From: Mycobacterium sp. 1554424.7 | Lineage (GTDB): Bacteria > Actinomycetota > Actinomycetes > Mycobacteriales > Mycobacteriaceae | Length of the DNA stretch: 64,000 nucleotides | Assembly: GCF_001665295.1 (NCBI RefSeq) | Contig: NZ_LZSE01000034.1 | Location: 62,001-126,000, forward strand | Direction of reading: 5' to 3' | Shown: positions 25,583-34,522 of the stretch, piece after piece | Layout of the letters: each line of letters begins with the position of its first letter | Position numbering within the stretch: position 1 is the stretch's first letter | The notes under the pieces: model-generated | What the model saw: the letters and a program-made list of their open reading frames with translations, nothing else | The model's database searches: none | What the model was told of the DNA's origin: nothing | Translations under genes and position numbers: made by a program

Positions 25583-27256
25583 CTACTGCGCGTTGCCGGT
25601 GAGCGGGTCGAGGGTCAGAGTCGGCTGCGTGGAACCGGTGAAATCGAACATCGCGGTGAGCGCGCCGGCACGCTCGTCGAACGAGTGGTCACCGATGCGG
25701 CCGGTGCTCCAGTTGTCCTCGACGAACCGCAGGATCGACGTCTGGTCGGTGAGGGTGTGGTCGACGAAATTGCTTCTGGCGTAGGGAGATATCACCAGCA
25801 GGGGCAGGCGCGGGCCGTACCCGCAGCGGCCCTGGTACGCGGCGGGCGCGGCGGCGGGATCACCGCATCGGCCCGGACCGTTCAGCGCGTCCTCGGGCGT
25901 GGCGGAGGCCGACACGATCGGCGAGGGTTTGTGATCGTACCAGCCGTCGGAGTCGTCGTAGGCGACGACGATCGCCATGTCCCGCCACTGCGGAAGCCGC
26001 TGCAGGTGGTTGACCGTCTCGACGAGGAACCGCTGCTCGTCCAGCGGATCGGAATAACCGGCGTGCCCGTTTTGGTAGGCGGGCGGTTTCAGGAAGCTCA
26101 CCGCCGGCAAGTGACCGCCGTCGGCGGCGGCCCAGAAATCGGACAGGTCGTATTGATGGTTGGCCTGGTCGCCGCGCCCGATCTTGTCGGTCGCGGTCGG
26201 CGGCAGATGATGCGGGTTGGCGGTGGACGGGTAGTACTGAAACGGCTCGTGGTGCGGGACGTAGTCGGCTTTGACGCCGAACGGCAACGCGCCGGTCTTG
26301 CCGGTCCCGCCGACGGCGTCGCCGACGTTGTGCGTCGCGCCACACTGCGCCGACCCGTCACCCCCGCGGCCGGTGGGCCGGAAGCCGCCCTGGAACCAGC
26401 CCCATGCGACGCCCTTCGCGTTGAGCAGGTCGCCGACGTTCTTGTTGCCGGCGCTCAACTGCACCTGGTCCCGGGAAGAGCAGTCGTCGCCGAGGGGTTG
26501 CGAATCATTGATCAGGGTGCCCTGCCCGTTGCCGGTGTCGTCGATAACGTTGTGCGGTGGGAAGGGTTTCGCGCCCGGCATGAACGTCTTTGTCACACCG
26601 TGGGTTTGACCCGATACCAGGTTGATATGGCCGGGCGCGGACGGGCCGAACGTGGTGTTGTAGAAGTTGTCGCTCATCGAGTAGTGCTGCGCGTAGTTCC
26701 ACAGCGCGGTCACCGTGTTGCCGTCGTAGTAGCCCATCACCAGGCCCGGGGCATTGAACAGCGGCGCCGGGCACGGATCGCCCTCGGTGTGCTCGACGAA
26801 CCGGTCCATCGCGCCGCCGTTGAAGGCCAGTTGCTCGGCCCGATATTCGTGGTCCTGGTCGCAGGTCACGATCTGGCCCGGCCCGCCGAGCCGCATCGGC
26901 TGCACCGAATTCGGGTTGTGCGCCAACAACTCCGGGGTGAGGCCGTCCACCGCCGGGGTGTCCGCTCTGGCGGTGAACCGTTGGCCGTCGACGTTGGCGG
27001 CGTACGGATAGGTTCCGAAATAGTGGTCGAAGGAGACGTTCTCCTCGAAGATCACCACCAGGTGACGGATCGGCGTGGCGGTCGCCGGCTCCGCGCTCGG
27101 GGCCGGGGGTCGATGCCCGCACGCCGCGACGAGGACGAGTATCGCCAGCACGGCGGCGAGACGCTGCAATCCCATGCCGCAGAGGCGTACCGGCTCCAGG
27201 TCGTCAGCCGGGGCCCAGCGGGTGAACGGCGCGCCAACAGGACGCGTACGGTCCAT
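25583..27256 (-). CDS. Secreted phosphoesterase-family lipoprotein (phospholipase C-like)
   Basis: A 557-aa protein of the phosphoesterase family (PF04185: bacterial phospholipases C and acid phosphatases). Core motifs are ENVSFDHYFGTYPY (metal site and nucleophile region), SDNFYNTTFGPSAPGHINL, VVAYDDSDGWYDH (metal aspartates) and RLPLLVISPYARSNFVDH. ATG 27256 is supported by an extended ribosome-binding site, GAGGTGATC. This gives a long 29-residue leader before the hydrophobic segment and the lipobox LVAAC; ATG 27175 would give an ordinary signal peptide. Unlike PlcA-C of M. tuberculosis it lacks a twin-arginine signal. Confidence 0.85.
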   Translation of the reverse strand: MDRTRPVGAPFTRWAPADDLEPVRLCGMGLQRLAAVLAILVLVAACGHRPPAPSAEPATATPIRHLVVIFEENVSFDHYFGTYPYAANVDGQRFTARADTPAVDGLTPELLAHNPNSVQPMRLGGPGQIVTCDQDHEYRAEQLAFNGGAMDRFVEHTEGDPCPAPLFNAPGLVMGYYDGNTVTALWNYAQHYSMSDNFYNTTFGPSAPGHINLVSGQTHGVTKTFMPGAKPFPPHNVIDDTGNGQGTLINDSQPLGDDCSSRDQVQLSAGNKNVGDLLNAKGVAWGWFQGGFRPTGRGGDGSAQCGATHNVGDAVGGTGKTGALPFGVKADYVPHHEPFQYYPSTANPHHLPPTATDKIGRGDQANHQYDLSDFWAAADGGHLPAVSFLKPPAYQNGHAGYSDPLDEQRFLVETVNHLQRLPQWRDMAIVVAYDDSDGWYDHKPSPIVSASATPEDALNGPGRCGDPAAAPAAYQGRCGYGPRLPLLVISPYARSNFVDHTLTDQTSILRFVEDNWSTGRIGDHSFDERAGALTAMFDFTGSTQPTLTLDPLTGNAQ

Positions 27257-27362
27257 CAAAGATCACCTCTTCGTGACCGATAGATCACACCAGATCACGC
27301 AATGCTTCCAATACGGCGTGGCTCGGCCGGTAATACGGGGTCGGCGCGGCATCATTGCGATC

Positions 27363-28211
27363 ATGCCTGACCTGACACGCCGGGCGGTGCTCCGGATGGG
27401 CGCCGGTGCCGGCCTGGGGGCCGCCGGCGTGTTCGCCTTGAGCGCCCTGCTGGATCCGGTCAAGCCGCAGGCTGCTCCCGCGCCGTACGAACCCCCCACC
27501 GCGGGCGCGGCGCTGCCGAACAAGATCACCGGGTCGTTCGTGTCCGCGGCGCGCGGGGGCGTCAAGACCAACTACGTGATCGCCGTCCCGCCGGGCCAGA
27601 CCGGGATGCTGCGCCCCGTGATCGCGCTGCACGGCGTGGACGGCGACGCCAACCAGATGCTGGAGATGGGCGTCCCGGAAGGGCTGGCCCGGCTGGCCAA
27701 GGAGGGCAAGCCCGCGTTCGCCGTCGTGAGCGTCGACGGCGGCAACACCTATTGGCATAAAAGGGCTTCCGGCGTCGACTCCGGCGCGATGGTGCTCGAC
27801 GAGCTGCTGCCCATGCTGTCCTCGATGGGCATGGACACCTCACGCGTGGGTTTCCTGGGGTGGTCGATGGGCGGCTACGGGGCCCTGCACCTGGGCGCCA
27901 AGCTCGGGCCGTCACGCACGGCCGGGATCTGCGCGGTCAGCCCCGCGCTCTACACGTCCTTCACCGGCAGCCCGCCGGGGGCGTTCGACAGCTACGACGA
28001 CTGGGTGCAGAACAGCGTCTTGGGCGTGCCGGCGCTGAACTCGATTCCCCTGCGAGTCGACTGCGGCACCTTCGACCGCTTCTATTTCGCCACAAGACAA
28101 TTCGTCGGCCAACTGAAGACCCCGCCCGCGGGCAGCTTCTCCCTCGGTGGACACGACGTCGGCTACTGGCGCACGCAGTTGCCCGGTGAACTGGCCTGGA
28201 TGGCGACCTAG
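27363..28211 (+). CDS. Tat-exported alpha/beta-hydrolase esterase (Rv0519c-like)
   Basis: A 282-aa esterase-D/PHB-depolymerase-like hydrolase. The N-terminus LTRRAVLRMGAGAGLGAAGV is a twin-arginine signal. The nucleophile serine is in GFLGWSMGGYGALH (G-W-S-M-G, about residue 165), the oxyanion region is ALHGVDGDANQML, and the catalytic histidine is probably in LGGHDVGYWR near the end. It ends ten bases before the acyltransferase gene. It corresponds to Rv0519c. A surface or cell-wall ester substrate is likely but unknown. Confidence 0.87.
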   Translation: MPDLTRRAVLRMGAGAGLGAAGVFALSALLDPVKPQAAPAPYEPPTAGAALPNKITGSFVSAARGGVKTNYVIAVPPGQTGMLRPVIALHGVDGDANQMLEMGVPEGLARLAKEGKPAFAVVSVDGGNTYWHKRASGVDSGAMVLDELLPMLSSMGMDTSRVGFLGWSMGGYGALHLGAKLGPSRTAGICAVSPALYTSFTGSPPGAFDSYDDWVQNSVLGVPALNSIPLRVDCGTFDRFYFATRQFVGQLKTPPAGSFSLGGHDVGYWRTQLPGELAWMAT

Positions 28212-28220
28212 CGCACGCAG

Positions 28221-30380
28221 ATGACAGTCCCGCAGGAAGCAGTCGCCAGCGCCCCACGTCGAGTGGAGCGGCGGACTTACCGGAAGGGATTCCGGCCCGA
28301 CATCGAGGGCCTGCGCGCGGTCGCCGTCGTCGCTGTCGTGCTGTACCACGCGGGCATCCCGGGCGTCGCCGGCGGCTACGTCGGTGTCGACATCTTCTTC
28401 GTCATCTCCGGCTTCCTCATCACCGGGCTGCTCTGGCGCGAGGTCACCACCACCGACACCGTCCGGCTCGGCCGCTTCTACGGCGCGCGCGCCCGGCGCT
28501 TGCTGCCCGCCGCCGCTACCGTCGGCGTGGTCACCGCCGCGGCGGCCGCCGCGGTGCTGCCGCCCCTGCAGGCGCGCAGCGTCTTCCTCGACGGCATCGC
28601 CAGCGCGCTGTATGTCGGCAACTACCGGTTCGCCCTGCAGCACACCGACTACCTGTCCTCCGACGTCCCCTCGCCGTTCCAGCACTACTGGTCGCTGGGC
28701 GTCGAGGAGCAGTTCTATCTGGCGTGGCCGGTGCTGATCATCGGCACCGCGTGGCTGGTCCGCCGCCTCAAACGCGGCGCCGACGGCCGGGCCGCCCCGT
28801 ATGCCGTGGTGCTCGCGGTGCTCGGCGCGGCGTCGCTGGCGGCGGGCGTCGCGTGGACCCGCACGTCGCCCGCGTGGGCGTTCTTCTCGCTGCCCACCCG
28901 GGCCTGGGAGCTGGCGGCGGGCGGCCTGGTGGCCCTGTCGATCGGGCAGTGGCGCAGGCTGCCCCTGCTCCCCGCAGCGATCGCCGGGTGGGGAGGCCTG
29001 GCGCTGATCGTGCTCACCTGCACCCAACTGGGCCCCGGCACCCCCTACCCCGGCACGGCGGCGCTGCTGCCCGTGCTGGGCACCGCGCTGGTGATCGGCG
29101 CCGGCTGCGCGACGGGCGGGCTGGGTGCGGGCCGCGTGCTGTGCAAGCCGGCGATGCGCGCGATCGGCCGGGTGTCCTACTCGTGGTACCTGTGGCACTG
29201 GCCGGTGCTGCTGCTCATGCCGCCGCTGCTGGGCGAGCCCGCAGGGCTGCCGGCCAGGCTGACCGCGACCGCCGTCTCCGCCGGTCTCGCCGTGATCACG
29301 CTGCACCTCGTCGAAGACCCCGGCCGGTTCGCCGCCGCCCTGCGCGGGTCGGTGAAGGCCAGCCTGGCGGTGGCCGGGGCCGCCAGCGCGGCAGTCGCCT
29401 GCGCGTGCGCGCTGTTGCTGACGCTGACGCCGGTGCCGGCGGGTCACGGGGTCGCGGCGCCGAAGGCCAACATCGTCGCGGTGCCCGCGCCGGGCGTCCC
29501 CGCCGTCAGCGCGGCGGAAGCGGCGGTGCGTCAGGCGTTCTCGCAGGTGCACGACGCGGTCGCGGCGTCCGCGGGCCTGCGGGCCGTCCCCTCCAACCTG
29601 GACCCGCCGCTCGCCAAGGCCCCGGCCGACAAGGCGGCCGTCTTCGTCAACGGCTGCGTGCGATCGTGGCGCGACGTCGGTCAAAGCGAGTGCGCGGCGG
29701 GCGATGTCGCGTCGCCGACGACCGTGGCCCTGGTCGGCGACTCGCACGCCGCCATGTGGGAGCCGGCCTTCCAGCGGGTCGCCGAGCAGCGGCACTGGCG
29801 GCTCGAGGCGCTGGCCAAGGTCACCTGCCCGCTGCAGGACCTGCACATCACGAGCCCATACCTGGGCCGCGAGTACACCGAGTGCGTCGGGTGGCGCGGC
29901 CAGATCATGGACCGCCTGAGGGCCGAGCGCCCGCGCCTGGTCGTGCTGGACATGAGCCGGCGCTACGGCGCCGATTTCGGTTTCACGTCGTACGACCCGG
30001 CATGGATCGACACCCTGGGCCGCACCGTGGAACAGTTGCGGAGCACCGGCGCGGCCGTGCTCGTCCTCGGGCCCGCCCCGGATCCCCACGGCGCCGTACC
30101 CGCCTGCCTGTCGGGGCATCTCGACGACGCCACCGCGTGCGCGCCGACGCCATCGGCCGCGCTCGACGATGCCGGCATCGGCGCCGAGCGGGCGGCGACC
30201 ACCGTCGCCGGCGGGCAGTACGCCGACCTGACCGACCTGTTCTGCGCCGCCGACCGCTGCCCGGTGATCGTCGGCAACACCCTGGTTTTCCGGGACGACA
30301 ACCACATCACCACCGAATACGCGCAGCTTTTGACACCGGTGATCGGCGCGCTGGCGGACCGCGCCCTGGCGGACGGCTGA
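28221..30380 (+). CDS. Acyltransferase-3 (OafA-like) with C-terminal SGNH domain
   Basis: A 719-aa envelope enzyme. The N-terminal half (to about residue 380) is a ten-helix acyltransferase-3 domain with RPDIEGLRAVAVVAVVLYHAG, the catalytic-histidine region and GGYVGVDIFFVISGFLITG. The C-terminal half is an extracytoplasmic SGNH hydrolase-like domain with ALVGDSHAAMWEPAFQ (catalytic Ser) and a closing DDNHITTEYAQ (Asp-x-x-His). Such fusions O-acetylate or acylate cell-surface glycans. The gene is an addition relative to M. tuberculosis here, where related proteins (for example Rv0111) lie elsewhere. Confidence 0.9.
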   Translation: MTVPQEAVASAPRRVERRTYRKGFRPDIEGLRAVAVVAVVLYHAGIPGVAGGYVGVDIFFVISGFLITGLLWREVTTTDTVRLGRFYGARARRLLPAAATVGVVTAAAAAAVLPPLQARSVFLDGIASALYVGNYRFALQHTDYLSSDVPSPFQHYWSLGVEEQFYLAWPVLIIGTAWLVRRLKRGADGRAAPYAVVLAVLGAASLAAGVAWTRTSPAWAFFSLPTRAWELAAGGLVALSIGQWRRLPLLPAAIAGWGGLALIVLTCTQLGPGTPYPGTAALLPVLGTALVIGAGCATGGLGAGRVLCKPAMRAIGRVSYSWYLWHWPVLLLMPPLLGEPAGLPARLTATAVSAGLAVITLHLVEDPGRFAAALRGSVKASLAVAGAASAAVACACALLLTLTPVPAGHGVAAPKANIVAVPAPGVPAVSAAEAAVRQAFSQVHDAVAASAGLRAVPSNLDPPLAKAPADKAAVFVNGCVRSWRDVGQSECAAGDVASPTTVALVGDSHAAMWEPAFQRVAEQRHWRLEALAKVTCPLQDLHITSPYLGREYTECVGWRGQIMDRLRAERPRLVVLDMSRRYGADFGFTSYDPAWIDTLGRTVEQLRSTGAAVLVLGPAPDPHGAVPACLSGHLDDATACAPTPSAALDDAGIGAERAATTVAGGQYADLTDLFCAADRCPVIVGNTLVFRDDNHITTEYAQLLTPVIGALADRALADG

Positions 30381-30445
30381 CACGTAATGAACTTCTCCCC
30401 GCGGACGAACGTCAAATCAGTGAAAGGTGTTTGGAGGTTTTCAAG

Positions 30446-30562
30446 ATGACTCCGCTGCTGTTGATCTGCATTGCGGCCATCGCGCCCGTCGCGGGCGTCG
30501 GCCTGATGCAGTTGCAAACGCGCCTGGAGCAATGGGATTACGAGCGCCACGCGGAAGACTAG
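30446..30562 (+). CDS. 38-aa membrane microprotein
   Basis: ATG 30446 is preceded by GGAGG (30433-30437) at eight bases. The product begins MTPLLLICIAAIAPVAGVGL, one membrane helix, then an amphipathic charged tail QTRLEQWDYERHAED. The strong ribosome-binding site and the ordered helix-plus-tail layout support a real gene. It follows the acyltransferase-SGNH gene by 65 bases and may be part of its operon. Function unknown. Confidence 0.72.
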   Translation: MTPLLLICIAAIAPVAGVGLMQLQTRLEQWDYERHAED

Positions 30563-30616
30563 CTAAAGCCTTGCGCGCCTGAGGCTTTGGCTCGTCACCG
30601 GCACATCATCCAGACA

Positions 30617-31321
30617 TCACCGAGACAGCTGCATGCCGATCAGCGGCGCGATCTTGTCCGCCAAGTACTGGTGCCCCGCGTCGTTGGGGTGCACACCGTC
30701 GGGGCCGATCAGGTCGGGCCGGTCGACGAACCAACGATCGCCGATCGGATCGACGAACGTCGCCCCCACGGCCCGCGCGGCGCCGTTGAGAACGTCGCGT
30801 ATCTCCAGCACGGAATCGGGCACGTCGGCGGTCGGCCACGGCGGCCCGATCACCAGCAGCCGCGCCGTCGGCGACAGGAGCCGCGCGAGGGAGAAGGTGT
30901 CCCTCACCTTTCCGGCCAGCAGCTCGGGGTCCTCGGGATGGAAGCCCTGGTCGTTGCGGGACCCGAAGAACACCACCAGCGCATCCTCAGGCTTGACCGC
31001 CCTGCCGGTCAGATCCTCGAAGATGCTGCCGTGGTCGCCGGGCACGCCATAGCCGGCCCTGCCCTCGGCCGACACGTCGGGCACGATCCGCAGGCCCCGC
31101 TGGGCCAGCGTGTGCCAGGCCAGGGAGGTCCACGATTTCTGGCCCAGGCCGCCCTCGTCGGTTCCGGTGGTGTAGGAGTCACCGACCACCGCCACGTGGT
31201 TCAGCCGGGAATCCAGGGTCAGCGTTTCGTAGGACCGCACCCGCGCCGGGTGCGCCGGGTCCGCAAGGACGACGCCCGCGACCAGCGCGAGGCCGATTAT
31301 GAACGTGGCCAGGCGACTCAC
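30617..31321 (-). CDS. Secreted GDSL/SGNH lipase-esterase (Rv0518-like)
   Basis: A 234-aa hydrolase starting at GTG 31321, five bases after GGGGGAGGT; a longer start at ATG 31345 would ignore that site. The signal peptide is VSRLATFIIGLALVAGVVLA. Block I is VAVVGDSYTTG (catalytic Ser), block III VVFFGSRNDQGF, and block V GPDGVHPNDAGH (catalytic Asp and His). This matches Rv0518, an exported GDSL lipase. It probably removes acyl groups outside the cell and lies between two acyltransferase genes. Confidence 0.9.
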   Translation of the reverse strand: MSRLATFIIGLALVAGVVLADPAHPARVRSYETLTLDSRLNHVAVVGDSYTTGTDEGGLGQKSWTSLAWHTLAQRGLRIVPDVSAEGRAGYGVPGDHGSIFEDLTGRAVKPEDALVVFFGSRNDQGFHPEDPELLAGKVRDTFSLARLLSPTARLLVIGPPWPTADVPDSVLEIRDVLNGAARAVGATFVDPIGDRWFVDRPDLIGPDGVHPNDAGHQYLADKIAPLIGMQLSR

Positions 31322-31488
31322 CGCTACCTCCCCCCGAAACTGCATCGTCGTGCGCCGCACCCAAATCAACGGAATCGTACGGGGAAACGGCGCGAACTGG
31401 GCGTCAATCCGCGCAAAGGCGGCCGGCCGCTATCGCCATGTTATCGACGGGTTCCGGGCGCCACCCGATCCGCGCGCCGAGGTAAATC

Positions 31489-32775
31489 TCACACCGCGCG
31501 GGCCGAAATCGCTTCGCGCGCATCCTCGATCGGCCGCACCTTGGCGCTGACCGGTGCAGTAGCCGGTTCCGTGGCCGGTGCGGTGGCCGGTTCAGTGGTC
31601 TGTTTGTCGGGCTCGGCTCTCGCGCTCGCGGGCCGGACGTCGACCATCCTGCGCATCCAGTGGCGGGCGGGCTCCTCGACGAAGTGATACAGCACGATTG
31701 ACATGCCCAGGGCGATCGCCAGCAGCCCGATGACGTTCCATTTCCACGGGTTGTCGGCCGGCGTGAGGCTGAACTCCTCGACCGCCCACCCCCAGGCCGT
31801 GTGCACCAGCTCATGCACCATATACAGGCAGAACGAGATCTGCCCGCCGTACACCATGGCCCGGGTGGACAGCATCCTCGGCAGGCCGCCCACGCCGATC
31901 GCCAGCGCTATCACCAGCGGAACGAACAGCATGTCGACCACCCCGCCGCTGTCGTTCTCGACGACCCCGCCGATCGGGTGCGCGTTGAACCAGTACAGGA
32001 CGCCCACCACGGCCGCCAGCAGCAGCAACGACACGTACCCGGCGACGCGGCGGCCGCGGTCGGTCAGCCGCAACCGGCGCACGGCGGCGCAGGCCAGGGC
32101 GCCGGCGACGAACTGCGACACGATCCGCGGCAGCCAGCTCCACGGCGTGTAGAAGTGGCCACTGGCGAGCAGCATGACCACCGGCGGCAACGACGCCGCG
32201 AACGCCAGCACCATCAGGCTGCGCGCCCTGGTGGCCTGCTTCATCCGCAGGATCACCAGCACGAGTACGCCAAAAAGCAAGTAGGCCAGCCATTCCGCGC
32301 TGATCGACCAGGCCGGACCGTCCCAGCTCGAGTCATCGAAGAACGGCGTGAACCACAGTTGCACCAGCAGGATCTGGCGCACGTAGCTGATCGCGGTGAG
32401 CTGGCCGGCGTCGGGCGACGGCACGTGCCCGACGTGCAGGGTGAAGATCACCCACAGCGCGGCCAGGTGCAGCGTCACCAGGTACACCGGCCACACCCGG
32501 GCCAGCCGCAGCCACAGGAAGTGCAGGGTGGCGCGCGTCGACCACGAGCGGCCCATGCGGTCGAGGTAGTTCCAGGTCAGCACGAACCCGCTGAGGATGA
32601 AGAAAAGGTCGACGCCCTGGGCCCCGCAGTTGAGCACGGGCGCGAGGGCGTCGCGGAGGTCGGGCGACGCGTCGCCCAGCATCGGCCGGAAGTGAAACAG
32701 CACCACCCACACCGCGGCGACGATGCGGAGTCCGGTCAGGGCCTTGATCTCGCCCCGGATCTCTACGCCGCGCAC
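31489..32775 (-). CDS. Membrane acyltransferase-3 (OafA-like), Rv0517-like
   Basis: A 428-aa acyltransferase-3 protein with about ten helices. KALTGLRIVAAVWVVLFHFRP holds the conserved Arg and His (residues about 10-31), and GVDLFFILSGFVLTW is the second signature. The C-terminal 60 residues are a low-complexity tail with repeated TEPATAP. GTG 32775 is chosen because upstream codons are not family-like; the ribosome-binding site (GGAAAGAG) is modest. Likely acylates an envelope carbohydrate; adjacent Rv0518-like hydrolase may act on the same kind of ester. Confidence 0.85.
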   Translation of the reverse strand: MRGVEIRGEIKALTGLRIVAAVWVVLFHFRPMLGDASPDLRDALAPVLNCGAQGVDLFFILSGFVLTWNYLDRMGRSWSTRATLHFLWLRLARVWPVYLVTLHLAALWVIFTLHVGHVPSPDAGQLTAISYVRQILLVQLWFTPFFDDSSWDGPAWSISAEWLAYLLFGVLVLVILRMKQATRARSLMVLAFAASLPPVVMLLASGHFYTPWSWLPRIVSQFVAGALACAAVRRLRLTDRGRRVAGYVSLLLLAAVVGVLYWFNAHPIGGVVENDSGGVVDMLFVPLVIALAIGVGGLPRMLSTRAMVYGGQISFCLYMVHELVHTAWGWAVEEFSLTPADNPWKWNVIGLLAIALGMSIVLYHFVEEPARHWMRRMVDVRPASARAEPDKQTTEPATAPATEPATAPVSAKVRPIEDAREAISARAV

Positions 32776-33066
32776 GTTGCTCTTTCCGCCTGGACTCTCG
32801 CTGTTTCGTATCCTTTGGGTACCGGCTGACCGGGCGATGACAGCCCCCCGACCGGCAACCGGCAGCCCTGGAAGCCTAACAGCGAGAGCGCCGCATTCGC
32901 GTGACGGGCCGTGGCGTGGCACCGGGTTTAAACGCCCCGCGGCGTTGCCTGGAGCCCCGTCGGGCCACCCGAAATTCGCTTCTTAGCAAAGAGTTAGAGG
33001 CGGCTTTCGGTCTCCTTAGATTTAGCGGGCACCGTTAGGGGACAGGTATCTGGGAATGGGGCGCTA

Positions 33067-33498
33067 ATGACGATCACCAATGTCGCGACTCGGCACGGTT
33101 ACGGCACTTTCGATTGCGACGGCGCCCAGATTCGAGCGCATTGCCGTCACCTGGCGACCGTGGTGACAGTCCGCGGCGACATCGACGCCTCCAATGTCGA
33201 CCGGGTCAGCGAATACCTCTGGCGCTTCACCCTCGGGAGCAACCCGGTCGTGCTCGACCTGAGCGAAGTGAGCCACTTTGCTGCGGCCGGTATCTCGCTG
33301 GTGCACCGACTCGACGAGGACTGCCGCGCCGCCGGGGTGGAGTGGACCCTGGTCGCCACCCCCGCGATCAGCGGGCTGCTCGGTGACCAAGGGGAGTTTC
33401 CGGTCGCGCGGTCGGTGCGCGAGGCGCTGCGCAACCTCGCCGAGGCCATCGTCAGCCGCCGTCAGCTCGTGCTGCCGCTCATCAAGAAGACGGCTTAG
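33067..33498 (+). CDS. STAS-domain anti-anti-sigma factor (Rv0516c-like)
   Basis: A 143-aa single STAS domain. VTVRGDIDASNVDRVSEYL and VVLDLSEVSHFAAAGISLVHRL match anti-anti-sigma factors; the serine usually phosphorylated lies in the SEVSHFAAAG loop. Residue 2 is threonine (MTITN). In M. tuberculosis Rv0516c the kinase PknD phosphorylates Thr2 and the protein takes part in the osmotic stress response, so the same input is plausible here. No anti-sigma partner is adjacent. Its TAG and the opposing TAA share bases 33495-33498. Confidence 0.88.
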   Translation: MTITNVATRHGYGTFDCDGAQIRAHCRHLATVVTVRGDIDASNVDRVSEYLWRFTLGSNPVVLDLSEVSHFAAAGISLVHRLDEDCRAAGVEWTLVATPAISGLLGDQGEFPVARSVREALRNLAEAIVSRRQLVLPLIKKTA

Positions 33499-34448
33499 TT
33501 TTTCTCGAGGGCCCGCTCCCGGAACGTGTTCCGATAGCCCTGTGGCGACACCCCGGCAACGCGCCTGAACTGTTCCCGAAAGCTGGACGCTGACCGAAAG
33601 CCGACCTGGCGGGCGATGAGTTCGATGCTGTCGGGCGTTCGCTCCAACAGTTCCTGTGCGTGCCGGATCCGCACGCCGGTGACCCACTGCATGGGAGTTT
33701 GACCGGTTTCGGCCTGAAATCGACGGTTGAGGGTGCGGACGCTGCTGGACGCTTTGGCCGCAACGTCGGCGAGACTCAGCTCCTCGCACGCGTGTTCCTC
33801 GATCCATGTCAGCAGCGCGCCGAGTTCGGTGTTGCCGGGCCGCCGGTTGCGCACGATGAACTGCGCCTGCCCGCCGCTGCGATGCAGCGGCGCCACCGCC
33901 AGCCTCGCCGCCTCGGCCGCAACCGCGGACCCGTAGTCGCGGGCGACCATGTGCAGGCAGAGGTCCAGACCCGCCGACGCACCCGCGGACGTCAGCACCC
34001 GCCCCTCGTCGACGTAGAGCACGTCGGCATCGAGCGTGACGGCGGGAAACGCGACCCGAAACTGCTCCGCGGCCAGCCAATGCGTGGTCGCCCGCTTGCC
34101 GTCGAGCAGCCCGGCCGCCGCGAGCGTGAAGGCCCCGCTGCAGATGGAGGCGATCCGAATCCCCTTGGCGTACGCGGCTTTCAGTGCGGCCGTGACATCG
34201 TCCGGGACCGGCGTCGCGACGTCGTTGCGGCCCGGCACGACGACGGTATCCGCCTCGGCGAGCGCGTCGATGCCCAGCTCGGTCACGATGCGCATCGGTC
34301 CCGCGGTCACCACGGGCTCGGCGCCGCACACGCGGACGTCGTATCCGGGCGAGCCGTCGGGTAGGCGGGCTCGGCCGAAAACCTCGACGGGAGTGGCCAG
34401 GTCGAAGGCGATGGTGTCCGGCAGCGCCACAACCACAACCCGGTGCAT
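33495..34448 (-). CDS. GlxA-type regulator: DJ-1/PfpI domain plus AraC DNA-binding domain
   Basis: A 317-aa regulator. Residues about 3-190 form a DJ-1/PfpI (class I glutamine amidotransferase-like) domain beginning MHRVVVVALPDTIAFDLATP, with the cysteine elbow IASICSGAFTLA kept. Residues about 215-310 are an AraC/XylS domain with two helix-turn-helix units (LSLADVAAKASSSVRTLNRR and IELIARQVGFRSASSFREQF). It is divergent from a second DJ-1/PfpI gene 74 bases away and probably regulates it. The ligand is unknown. Confidence 0.9.
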   Translation of the reverse strand: MHRVVVVALPDTIAFDLATPVEVFGRARLPDGSPGYDVRVCGAEPVVTAGPMRIVTELGIDALAEADTVVVPGRNDVATPVPDDVTAALKAAYAKGIRIASICSGAFTLAAAGLLDGKRATTHWLAAEQFRVAFPAVTLDADVLYVDEGRVLTSAGASAGLDLCLHMVARDYGSAVAAEAARLAVAPLHRSGGQAQFIVRNRRPGNTELGALLTWIEEHACEELSLADVAAKASSSVRTLNRRFQAETGQTPMQWVTGVRIRHAQELLERTPDSIELIARQVGFRSASSFREQFRRVAGVSPQGYRNTFRERALEKN

Positions 34449-34522
34449 GTTGGCAATATACCGGCGAAACATGGCTCTTTGGCCACTGGCCGGCGGCGCC
34501 CGGGTCGGCAAACCTCGTACGG

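Noticed and set aside
27912-30383. 823-codon minus-strand frame opposite the acyltransferase-SGNH gene
   Set aside because: No recognisable domain, biased composition, and full overlap with a gene whose motifs are clear.
32920-33066. SigF-type promoter before the STAS gene
   Set aside because: GGTTT is present at 32925-32929 but no GGGTA lies at the right spacing.
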